Positions 45,080-52,398 of a stretch of 64,000 nt of DNA are shown here, in pieces. A model generated the notes under the pieces. That model did no database searches and was not told the origin of the DNA. It saw only the letters and a program-made list of their open reading frames with translations. How positions within the stretch are numbered: position 1 is the first letter of the stretch; each line of letters opens with the position of its first letter. Source of the DNA: Myxococcales bacterium (GTDB lineage Bacteria > Myxococcota > Polyangia > Polyangiales > Polyangiaceae); the NCBI GenBank assembly GCA_003151595.1, contig PLXW01000102.1:43272-107271 (forward strand), given 5' to 3'. Both the position numbers and the translations under genes were made by a program.

Positions 45080-46722
45080 TCCGCCGCTGACCACGCCTGG
45101 CGTGAGAGCAGATCGCGAATCTGCACGTCGCCCGTCGCGATCGTCCCCGTCTTCGCGTCGACGATCCGGTAAGCGAGCGTGCCGCGTCCCATCGCCTGCG
45201 GCTCCACGAAGATGCAGCGGAGCTCCCCCGCGTCGAACGCGCACTGCGCCTGCAACGACGCGAGCAGCTGCTCGTGATGCAAGTGCCCGTCGCCGAAGTT
45301 CCACCCCAGCGCGAGCCCGGCCACGATCTCGCCGTCGACCCACTCGTAGTCCGGCAGGTGATCGACCGCCTTCGGAACGAGCGTCGCCAGCGCGCGTCCG
45401 TGAAGGTGCATCAGGCGAAACCCCATCACCTTGCCGACGAGGCCGACGGCCGTGGCGCGATCGTAGAAGCGATCGAGCTGGTCGTAGACCCACGCGCTGC
45501 TCATCGTGAGGCGTTCCAGCTTCTTGTGAGCGTCGCCGCGAAAGAGCCAGATCGAGTACGGCCAGTTGCCGGCGTAGTACCGCATGGCCACCAGGAACGA
45601 GAGGCGCGTCGGGAAGAGGTTCCCCAGAAGCGGCAGCACGATCAACATCGTGATCAAGAACGCGCCCAGGAGAGGAGGGCCGGCTGCGGTGATCGATACG
45701 TCGGGGTGCGCCCAGAAGAGCGCGAAGCCGCTGTAGACGACGATCACGTTCCACTCGATGGGCACGCCCATTGGCACGTTGCTGGTGATGTACCCATGCA
45801 AGAGGAGCATGAGGACGATCGCGACCACCGGCGGCGTCCCGAGCGGTGTGAGCAAGAACGCGATCGGGACGCCGAGCTCGAACAGCGTTCCGGCGTGCGC
45901 CATCAGGTGCGCGAGCGTCGAGGGGCGTAGGTCGTTTGGGAACTCTTTGTAGGCGAGGCGGCGTAGCCACGCGAAGCGCGTGAACGGACCGTTGCTCGTC
46001 ATCACCGCCACGACCGACGGGAAGTGATGATTGAGCTTCGACACGCCGGCCCAGAACCAGAGCGCGAGCTGCACGGCCATCGCGCCGGCGATCCAGTTCG
46101 TGCCGAACGCGAAGCAGACGATCACGACCCAGAAATGCTCACCGCGCGCGGCGAGGAAGATCGTCTTGTCGAGCACGCCGAGGAGCGGCAGGAGAACGAC
46201 GAGCGGCAAGACGTGATCGAACGCGAGCGCCGGCGCCGTCAGCGCGCGCACGGAGAGAACGATCAGCGCGAGATAGAGGAGCGCGTCGAGCACGCTCCGC
46301 GTTCGCCCGCCGAGGACCGGGACTCCAGGGAAGAGCGGGAGCTTCGTGGTGCCAGGTCGCAGAAAGTAGAGAAACCCTCCCACCGGGGGGAAGTAGCGAC
46401 CGGTCAGGGGACCGCTCCCGCACCCCAGACCGAGGACTTCGAAGAGCATGCTCCACACGATCGCCTTCTGAAACGCGACGGGCGCGAGCCACCACGATCC
46501 GATCGTATGTAGGCCTCCTACGCCGGGCGTGAAGCGACAGAAAAAGACCCACCCCGCGACGTACAGCGCGACCTTCAACGCGTAGACGAGAAAGACGCCG
46601 ATGGGCGTGCCGTAGCCTTGAATGGCCCACGCCTCACACACGAGGCGGCTCCGCTCCTCGAAGGGCATCTTCGCCCAGGCGAGCGCGTCATACGGAGGCG
46701 GGGTCGGCTTGAGAAAGCCCAT
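45052..46722 (-). CDS. DUF3556-like multi-pass membrane protein
   Basis: 556 residues from ATG 46722 (six more from the upstream start). The N-terminal motif MGFLKPTPPPYDALAWAKMP, then about ten membrane helices (VFLVYALKVALYVAGWVFF, LLYLALIVLSVRALTAPALA and others), and a ~150-residue soluble C-terminus (WVDGEIVAGLALGWNFGDG). It resembles the DUF3556 family of mycobacteria and proteobacteria, a membrane family of unknown function; the call is from memory. The helix pattern also resembles HTTM-type proteins. Divergent from the desaturase gene 121 bases away, a context that hints at lipid metabolism. Confidence 0.65.
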   Translation of the reverse strand: MGFLKPTPPPYDALAWAKMPFEERSRLVCEAWAIQGYGTPIGVFLVYALKVALYVAGWVFFCRFTPGVGGLHTIGSWWLAPVAFQKAIVWSMLFEVLGLGCGSGPLTGRYFPPVGGFLYFLRPGTTKLPLFPGVPVLGGRTRSVLDALLYLALIVLSVRALTAPALAFDHVLPLVVLLPLLGVLDKTIFLAARGEHFWVVIVCFAFGTNWIAGAMAVQLALWFWAGVSKLNHHFPSVVAVMTSNGPFTRFAWLRRLAYKEFPNDLRPSTLAHLMAHAGTLFELGVPIAFLLTPLGTPPVVAIVLMLLLHGYITSNVPMGVPIEWNVIVVYSGFALFWAHPDVSITAAGPPLLGAFLITMLIVLPLLGNLFPTRLSFLVAMRYYAGNWPYSIWLFRGDAHKKLERLTMSSAWVYDQLDRFYDRATAVGLVGKVMGFRLMHLHGRALATLVPKAVDHLPDYEWVDGEIVAGLALGWNFGDGHLHHEQLLASLQAQCAFDAGELRCIFVEPQAMGRGTLAYRIVDAKTGTIATGDVQIRDLLSRQAWSAADQVRPTKMV

Positions 46723-46830
46723 CGCACCACAGGGTCGCACGGGATTCGAGCGGGACGCGAGCTGATCCGTGGTGCTCGATCTTCATCATTCTCGCGTCAC
46801 GTTCGAGCTTCGTGTCGGCGCGGTTCAGTT

Positions 46831-46836
46831 GGGAGG
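46831..46836 (+). promoter_or_regulatory. Ribosome binding site deciding a TTG start
   Basis: GGGAGG lies 7 bases before TTG 46844, the only start in frame with the desaturase N-terminus at a good distance. An ATG at 46840 is in another frame. Confidence 0.5.
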
Positions 46837-46843
46837 CGCATGA

Positions 46844-47746
46844 TTGGTCGACGTGCTGCCACTACATGCCGTCGTGAGGGACCCTGCTGCGATCAACCGC
46901 TCCCGCGCGATGGGGCACCTCTCGACGGTGCTTCTCGTCGCGATGCATCTCTCGGTCTTCCTGGTTCTGCTGGTGCACGTCACGTGGAGTCTCGTGGCGC
47001 TCGCGGTCTCTGGATACGTGCTCCGCATGTGGGCGATCACCGCGGGCTACCACCGGTACTTCGCGCATCGCTCGTTCAAGACGAGCCGCGCGTTTCAGTT
47101 CGTCCTCGCCTTCCTCGGCACGACGGCGATGCAGAACGGGCCGCTGTGGTGGGCGAGCTGGCACCGTCGTCACCACCGCTTCAGTGACACGCCGGAGGAC
47201 GCGCACTCACCGCAGCAAAAAGGCTTCTGGCACGCGCACATCGGCTGGTTCCTCGACGGCACGCACGACGAGCCCGATCTCGTGAACGTGCGCGACCTCG
47301 CGCGCTTCCCCGAGCTGCGATTCCTCGAGCGCCACAAGTGGCTGCCGATCGTCGCGTATGCCTTCGCGTGCTTCGCGGTAGCAGGGCTGCCGGGAGTCGT
47401 CTGGGGGTTTTGCGTCAGCACCATCGCCGTCTTGCACGCGACGATGCTCATCAACTCGCTGGCGCACGTCTGGGGGACGCGCCGCTACGTGACGGGGGAC
47501 GGCTCGCGCAACAACGCGCTCCTCGCCTTCATCACGCTCGGCGAGGGGTGGCACAACAACCATCACCACGCGATTACGAGCGCACGCCAAGGGTTCTTGT
47601 GGTGGGAGATCGATCTCACCTACTACTCGCTTCTCGCGCTCGAAGCCGTCGGCCTCGTGTGGGACTTGCGAGAGCCGAGCGCCGCGAAGCTGGCCGGGCC
47701 GCGATGGATTCGCGTCGTGCCGTGTCTCAGTCCGACGGCACCGTGA
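46844..47746 (+). CDS. Acyl-CoA / fatty acid desaturase (delta-9 type)
   Basis: 300 residues from TTG 46844, supported by GGGAGG at 46831-46836; GTG at 46853 is an alternative. Three His boxes are intact: HRYFAH near 66, HRRHH near 105 and HNNHHH near 240, the ligands of the di-iron centre. Hydrophobic helix pairs flank them. The arrangement is that of stearoyl-CoA-type delta-9 desaturases, which add a cis double bond to acyl chains in the membrane. Membrane fluidity control is the likely role. The end overlaps the convergent phosphoesterase gene by 20 bases. Confidence 0.93.
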   Translation: MVDVLPLHAVVRDPAAINRSRAMGHLSTVLLVAMHLSVFLVLLVHVTWSLVALAVSGYVLRMWAITAGYHRYFAHRSFKTSRAFQFVLAFLGTTAMQNGPLWWASWHRRHHRFSDTPEDAHSPQQKGFWHAHIGWFLDGTHDEPDLVNVRDLARFPELRFLERHKWLPIVAYAFACFAVAGLPGVVWGFCVSTIAVLHATMLINSLAHVWGTRRYVTGDGSRNNALLAFITLGEGWHNNHHHAITSARQGFLWWEIDLTYYSLLALEAVGLVWDLREPSAAKLAGPRWIRVVPCLSPTAP

Positions 47747-49118
47747 TCCCCGTCTTCGTGGGATCGAGCAGGTCACCGAGGTTCGCGACGACGGCGTCGC
47801 GGGCCTCGAGCTGGCCGGTGGCGCCGGTGAAGTTCCACTCCAGGAACTTCACGATCGACGAGTGCTCCATCGTGACGTGCGAGACATAGTTCGTCTTCGC
47901 GAACGGGCCGATTGCCAGGAGCGGAATGCGCGTTCCGTAGGTTTGTGAGTCGACCGTGCTCGTGCCGGGCGGCGTCACGTGATCGAAGAGACCGCCCCCT
48001 TCGTCCCAGGTGAGAAGGATGAGGGTGTCTTTGCCATAGGGCGACGCCAGGATGGAGTCGATCGCGTGGGTCGCGAACGCGACGCCGGCCGAGATCGTCG
48101 TCCCGTAACCCGGGTGCTCGTTGTGGTAGCCGACGGGCTTCACGAACGAGACGTCGGGGAGCGTGCCCGCCGCGAGATCGCTCGCAAGGTCGCCGTAGTC
48201 CTTCATGTACTCGGCATCGTCCTTGAACTGCGCGTAGTACTCGAACGGCACGTCGCCCGGATCGTAGATGCACGGGCTCGTCGGCAGATGAAGCGAGCAA
48301 TCGGCCGGCGCGGTGGGGCAGAGCGTGGCTGCCTTCATCGCGGCGTATCCCTCGGCGTAGAACGCGAAGGTGTGGCTCGCGGCGATGAGCACGTCGGCGA
48401 TCGTCTTCTTGCCTGTGTATGTGGTGGTCGTGCGCGTGAGCGAGCAGCCGTGCCCGTTCGAGTCGGGCTCGAAGGCGTTGTCGGTGAACACGTAGCCCGC
48501 TGCGGCGAGGTACATGTCATTGGACGACGATTGACCGACGATCGGCTGGAAGTAGCGGTCGGCGAGCGCGTATTGCCCCGCGTAGTCGCGGTACGGCTTC
48601 ACCGTGTCGCCGGCCAGCGCGAAGTTGCGCGCGTCGGAGCACGACGAGCCGGTGACATAGCGGTCCATCCCGCCGTCGTTCATCTCGCCGAGCTCGCACG
48701 CCTGGGTGTGGTTCGGGTCGTAGCTGGCGTTCTCGGTGTCATCGAGCGTGGTGGGGCCGGCGTCGGAGGGGTCTTTGGCCGGCGCGGCTTCGCAGCACGC
48801 GGGGCCGGCGTTGCACGACGGCGCGCTCCCGGTAGGTGCGGTGCAATAGCGGCCGAAGTACGCGTCGAAGGTGTGATTCTCCTGCACGAGGATCACGACG
48901 TGCGCGATCGCCGACGTGCCGGGCGACGCGTCGCCGGCGTCGGGCGCTGGGAGCGCGACCGAGCCGTCGTCCCGTGCGCTCGATCCGCCGTCGTCCGTGA
49001 CGGAGACGGCTTCGAGCGGCGCGCCCCCTTCGTTCTGCGCGACGGGGGCTCCGCCCGCTGCGCCGCTCCCGCATCCAACGAGAGTGAGCGTCGCAAACGT
49101 CCGCGCCAGCCGGGTCAT
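47727..49118 (-). CDS. Secreted phosphoesterase (phospholipase C / acid phosphatase family), copy 2
   Basis: 463 residues from ATG 49118 with lipobox TLVG-Cys near residue 16. Signature AHVVILVQENHTFDAYFGRYC near 70, then YALADRYFQPI, LPDVSFVKPVGYHNEHPG, LILLTWDEGGGLFDHV and RIPLLAIGPFAKTNYVS with HSSIVKFLEWNF. Same PF04185 family as copy 1, but about 90 residues shorter because the Asp-Ala-Gly inserts are missing; the two are distant paralogues. The next gene on the same strand lies over 100 bases upstream. Confidence 0.88.
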   Translation of the reverse strand: MTRLARTFATLTLVGCGSGAAGGAPVAQNEGGAPLEAVSVTDDGGSSARDDGSVALPAPDAGDASPGTSAIAHVVILVQENHTFDAYFGRYCTAPTGSAPSCNAGPACCEAAPAKDPSDAGPTTLDDTENASYDPNHTQACELGEMNDGGMDRYVTGSSCSDARNFALAGDTVKPYRDYAGQYALADRYFQPIVGQSSSNDMYLAAAGYVFTDNAFEPDSNGHGCSLTRTTTTYTGKKTIADVLIAASHTFAFYAEGYAAMKAATLCPTAPADCSLHLPTSPCIYDPGDVPFEYYAQFKDDAEYMKDYGDLASDLAAGTLPDVSFVKPVGYHNEHPGYGTTISAGVAFATHAIDSILASPYGKDTLILLTWDEGGGLFDHVTPPGTSTVDSQTYGTRIPLLAIGPFAKTNYVSHVTMEHSSIVKFLEWNFTGATGQLEARDAVVANLGDLLDPTKTGITVPSD

Positions 49119-49227
49119 GTCACGCGATCGTGACAGACGCGACACGCATCACAAGTGACTGGCGCACGCGCGACACGGAAAGGTGGGCGATCTGCGCACG
49201 TCTGCCGCGCGCTTCACGCCGCGGTCC

Positions 49228-49887
49228 TCACGCCCATTGAATGCGCATCGACGCCGCGCCCGGCCCGAAGTGCCCGCGCGCGTTCACGTAGGTGCGCGTG
49301 CAGAACAAGTCGAGCATCCCCATGATCTGCCCGCGGAGCGCGTTGAAGAAGTAGGGGACATCGACGAACGGGAGGCCCGAGACGTCGAGCCGCGAATCCT
49401 TCGGGCCCAGCTTCCAGATCGAGATGTAGCTCCCCTCGAAGACGCGCGGCCACCAGCGCGGAACCGCCGGGAGCACCGCCCAGGGGGTGACGCCGGCTTC
49501 CTTGGAGAGGTTCACGATCGTGCCGAAGAGCGTTCCGCGGATCTGCGCGCCGACGGTGCGACCGATGTCGACCTGCGCGTCGGGCGTGAGGCCGAGCGAA
49601 TCGCACGCCCGGTAGTGCGCCATCGCCGGGGCGATCTCGAGCCAGGTGCCGGCGACCGCGCCGGTGATCGTCGCGCGGTGCTCGAGCGGGAGCGCGCGCA
49701 GGTAGTCCTCTTCGCGCCCGATCGTCTTCACCATCTTGTACGAAGCGACGAGGAGCGTGCTGCGCACCCGACTCAGCGGAAGGTGAGGAGGCGACGTCGT
49801 GAATTCGGCTGCGGGCTGGGCGGGGTCCTCCATCGACTGCGAGGGTACTCCGGCCGAGCGATTGTGCGGCGGGGGGCGGTCGGTCAT
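49228..49887 (-). CDS. Uncharacterised paralogue C of a three-gene tandem family
   Basis: 219 residues from ATG 49887, overlapping the stop of paralogue B by four bases (ATGA). Shared family features: MRSTxLLAS-like start (VRSTLLVASYKMV), AHYRACDSLGLTPDAQVDIG near 95, KLGPKDSRLDVSGLPFVDVPYFFNAL near 165, and a C-terminal RIQWA. No catalytic motif or signal peptide. The pattern (GxxxxG around helix 3, GPKxxRxEVxG, ending in W-A) is reminiscent of the DUF2378 myxobacterial paralogous family with an HNOB/V4R-like fold; that assignment is from memory and weak. Confidence 0.7.
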   Translation of the reverse strand: MTDRPPPHNRSAGVPSQSMEDPAQPAAEFTTSPPHLPLSRVRSTLLVASYKMVKTIGREEDYLRALPLEHRATITGAVAGTWLEIAPAMAHYRACDSLGLTPDAQVDIGRTVGAQIRGTLFGTIVNLSKEAGVTPWAVLPAVPRWWPRVFEGSYISIWKLGPKDSRLDVSGLPFVDVPYFFNALRGQIMGMLDLFCTRTYVNARGHFGPGAASMRIQWA

Positions 49888-50531
49888 GCCCACTGGTACC
49901 GATAGCTGACGCCTGTCGCGCTGCTCGCGACCTCGGACGCGTACGCGCGCGCGCAGAAGATGGCGATGAACCCGTTCGACAGCCCGCGGAGGGCGTGGCG
50001 GAAGTAGTGACTCTCGCAGAGCGAGCAAGCGATGACATCGACGCGCGCGTCTTTCGGGCCGAGCTTCACGACGCGCAGCGCGCCGCCGTCGTAGCCGCGC
50101 TCCCAGAATCGCTGCCAGTGGGGGAGGACGTTCCACGGATTTCCGCCCCCTTCCTGGAAGACGCGGACGAACGTGCCGGAGAGCGCCCCTTTGACCCGAT
50201 CGTTGGTGCTGCGCCCGATGGCGGCGATGGCGTTGGCGCTGAGGTCGAGCGTGTCGCAAGCGCGGTAGTGCGCGTGCGCGACATCGAGCGAGATCCATAC
50301 GCCGGCCACCGCCTGGTCGAGCACGCGGCGCGCGGCCGGATCGAGCGCGGCCTCGTAGCGCGCGGTGTGACCCGCTTCGGAAAGGCACGAGCGCGATGCG
50401 AGGAGGACGGTGCTCCGCATCTGGGTCAACGGCCGTGGAGACGGCGGGGGCTCGCAGATGACTTCGGCCACGCGCTCCTCATGATACGCGATGCGGGCGT
50501 CCGGTTCGATGTGGGAGCCCGACTCCTTCAC
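49884..50531 (-). CDS. Uncharacterised paralogue B of a three-gene tandem family
   Basis: 215 residues from GTG 50531. Shared with its neighbours: TQMRSTVLLASRSCL, AHYRACDTLDLSANAIAAIG, KLGPKDARVDVIACSLCESHYF and the terminal YRYQWA. Its 3' end overlaps paralogue C (ATGA), and its start lies just inside the end of paralogue A. The frame runs upstream to 50744, but that part is shadow of paralogue A. Best identity by eye is with paralogue C. Function unknown; see paralogue C for the tentative family. Confidence 0.7.
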   Translation of the reverse strand: MKESGSHIEPDARIAYHEERVAEVICEPPPSPRPLTQMRSTVLLASRSCLSEAGHTARYEAALDPAARRVLDQAVAGVWISLDVAHAHYRACDTLDLSANAIAAIGRSTNDRVKGALSGTFVRVFQEGGGNPWNVLPHWQRFWERGYDGGALRVVKLGPKDARVDVIACSLCESHYFRHALRGLSNGFIAIFCARAYASEVASSATGVSYRYQWA

Positions 50532-50538
50532 GCGCTTC

Positions 50539-51156
50539 TCACGCCCATTGGAGCTGCACGACGAAGACGTTCGGCGCGGTCGTCTTTTCTTTCGCGTACG
50601 CGCGCGTGCTGACGAGGCGCACGATGGCGAGCAAGACGCCGTGGAACGACGCCCGGAAGTACGGCGCCTCGAAGAGCGAGCAACCGAGCACCTCGACGAC
50701 CGATTCCTTGGGCCCGGTCGTGTACACAGCGACCGCTCCGCCACGCGCGCCGCGGTGCCAGATTCGCGGCGCCTGACGCATCATCGTCCAGCCGTCGGCC
50801 CCTGCGCCCTTCGCGAACGCGACCGCCGTTCGCAAGATGGTCCCTTGGGTGCGCTCGCCCACGTCGCTCCCCATCGCGCGCACGTCGTTCGGAGAGAGGC
50901 CGAGGGTGCCGCACGCATCGTAGTGAGCGCGCGCTTCGGCGATGGGAATCCATAGGCCAGGTACCAGAAGAGGGAGCGTCGATCGCATCTCGGGAGCGAG
51001 CGCGGCGACGTAGCGGTCGAAGAGCCCGCGCGCGCGGAGCGTCTGGAGCCCGGAACAGATCCAGGTGGAGCGCCACTCGGTCACCTGCGGCACCGAGTTC
51101 CGTTCCATGGGGAGCAGCACGAAGGGCTCCCCAGGGGGGGCAGGTGGCGTGAGCAT
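50539..51156 (-). CDS. Uncharacterised paralogue A of a three-gene tandem family
   Basis: 205 residues from ATG 51156. Contains EWRSTWICSGLQTL, AHYDACGTLGLSPNDVRAMG, TTGPKESVVEVLGCSLFEAPYF and a terminal VVQLQWA, the same landmarks as paralogues B and C. It is the first gene of the tandem set, divergent from the damaged receiver gene, and a perfect 19-base palindrome lies 112 bases upstream. Function unknown. Confidence 0.7.
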   Translation of the reverse strand: MLTPPAPPGEPFVLLPMERNSVPQVTEWRSTWICSGLQTLRARGLFDRYVAALAPEMRSTLPLLVPGLWIPIAEARAHYDACGTLGLSPNDVRAMGSDVGERTQGTILRTAVAFAKGAGADGWTMMRQAPRIWHRGARGGAVAVYTTGPKESVVEVLGCSLFEAPYFRASFHGVLLAIVRLVSTRAYAKEKTTAPNVFVVQLQWA

Positions 51157-51268
51157 GGGGACCGAGGTCGTTTAGCAAGCGTTGGTCCACGCACGGCGAT
51201 GACGAAACGCCGCATTTTCCCGCACCCTTCGATGTGCGCGTCCGGAATACGAGCGGCAGTGATTTCAA

Positions 51269-51287
51269 TCGTTCGAACGTCGAACGA
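51269..51287. promoter_or_regulatory. Perfect 19-base inverted repeat between divergent genes
   Basis: Arms TCGTTCGA and TCGAACGA are exact reverse complements around a 3-base spacer. The site lies about 112 bases from each of two divergent starts (paralogue A and the receiver gene), the usual place for an operator. No regulator assigned. Confidence 0.5.
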
Positions 51288-51401
51288 GGATTTGATCGGT
51301 CTGCTTCGAGCGCGAGCGTGGCGATCGGACGCGGCCGTGTGACTCACGAGAATGAATCGCTCGCGCTTGGCGACCGCTCGGTTCTTCCTAGACTCTCCCG
51401 G

Positions 51402-51739
51402 ATGGAGCCCACGGTGTTGGTGGTCGACGACTGGCGCAGATCCTCCGTGAGGAGGGCTTCCGCGTGCGAGAAGCGCGCAACGGACTCGAGGCCCTGGAGA
51501 AGGTCGACGAGGAAGAGCCGGACCTCGTGCTCCTCGACTTGATGATGCCCATCATCGACGGATGGCAGGTCCTGCGGACCCTTCGCGCAGCGCGCGCCGA
51601 TCTCCCCATCGTGATCCTGTCGGCGATTCCGGCGCACGGCTGCAGCGACTATCTCCAGAAACCGGTCTCCTTCCAGCGGTTGATGCAGCTGCTGGAGATC
51701 ATTCGCACCCGCGTGAGCGCTCGGCGGGGGAGCGCCTAG
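51402..51739 (+). pseudogene. Response regulator receiver with small deletion and frameshift
   Basis: ATG 51402 reads MEPTVLVVDD and then loses sense. Shifted by two bases from 51431, the frame continues LAQILREEGFRVREARNGLE, VLLDLMMPIIDG (phospho-acceptor Asp) and YLQKPVSFQRL (conserved Lys) to TAG at 51739. In an intact receiver about seven residues (such as DxDIRxx) separate VVDD from LAQIL, so roughly 20 bases are missing, in a number not divisible by three. The protein as written would lack either its acidic pair or its phosphorylation site. A short internal start (51464) could yield a fragment only. Its stop overlaps the GFA pseudogene stop. Confidence 0.75.
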
Positions 51740-52163
51740 GACACGGGCCACGGCGTCGCGCGCGGGCCGACCTGCCAGTTGTCGTGCCGTCCGTCCCAGT
51801 GAACGACGGTCAGCCTCGCGAGCTCGACGTCGTCGAGGCAGTTCAAGTTCACCGAGACGAAATCGCCGCCGAGCTGCTCGAGGTGCCCGCGCCCGAAGCA
51901 GTAGACGCCGCACGTATTGCAGAAGAAGCGCGCTTCGACATCTTCGACCGCCACTCGTACGTCGAGAGGTTCGCCTCCCCGCCGAGCAGGCGGAAGGAGC
52001 CGGGCTTCGCGATCATCCCCGTCGGCGCGAGCTTCGTGCAGATGCTGCAATTGCATCGGCTCGCGTCGGTCGTGAGGTCGAGGTCTGCTTCGAACCGCAC
52101 GGCGCCGCAGTGGCAGCTGCCTGAGTGCGTCTTGGTGCTCGGCGTCGATTGAACGGGGTCCAT
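51736..52163 (-). pseudogene. GFA-family (glutathione-dependent formaldehyde-activating-like) gene with frameshift
   Basis: From ATG 52163 the frame gives SGSCHCGAVRFEADLD and RCNCSICTK, with the zinc-binding Cys sets of GFA/CENP-V proteins, up to STYEWRSKMSKR. At a CGCGC run near 51935 the sense moves to another frame with RFFCNTCGVYCFGRGHLEQL, VNLNCLDDVELARL and VVHWDGRHDNW, the rest of the family, to the stop at 51738-51736. The two halves fit end to end with no missing residues, so a single 1-2 base indel explains it. It could be a recent mutation or a sequencing error. A 20-base inverted repeat lies 41 bases upstream of the start. Confidence 0.8.
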
Positions 52164-52203
52164 GGTCGGTCTCCTTGGTGAGAACGGCACCTTGGATCAC
52201 GGC

Positions 52204-52223
52204 CATGACAGCTTAGTGTCATG
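52204..52223. promoter_or_regulatory. Inverted repeat upstream of GFA gene
   Basis: CATGACA and TGTCATG are perfect 7-base arms around a 6-base spacer, 41 bases before the GFA ATG at 52163. Operator-like by symmetry and place. The rest of the 235-base gap to the next gene shows nothing else. Confidence 0.4.
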
Positions 52224-52398
52224 TTTGGCGCGCGCTCACCCCGACGCGATCGTCGCGAACGCCTCCATGATCCATGGCGCTCGTGGTCATCACAGGCCCC
52301 GGACATTCTGACGTTCGTAGCATGCCGTTCCCTCCGGACGAGCGGGCGCCGCAGCACGAGGGACTCTCGTGCCGCGGCGTTCTCTTCGAGCTCGAGCC

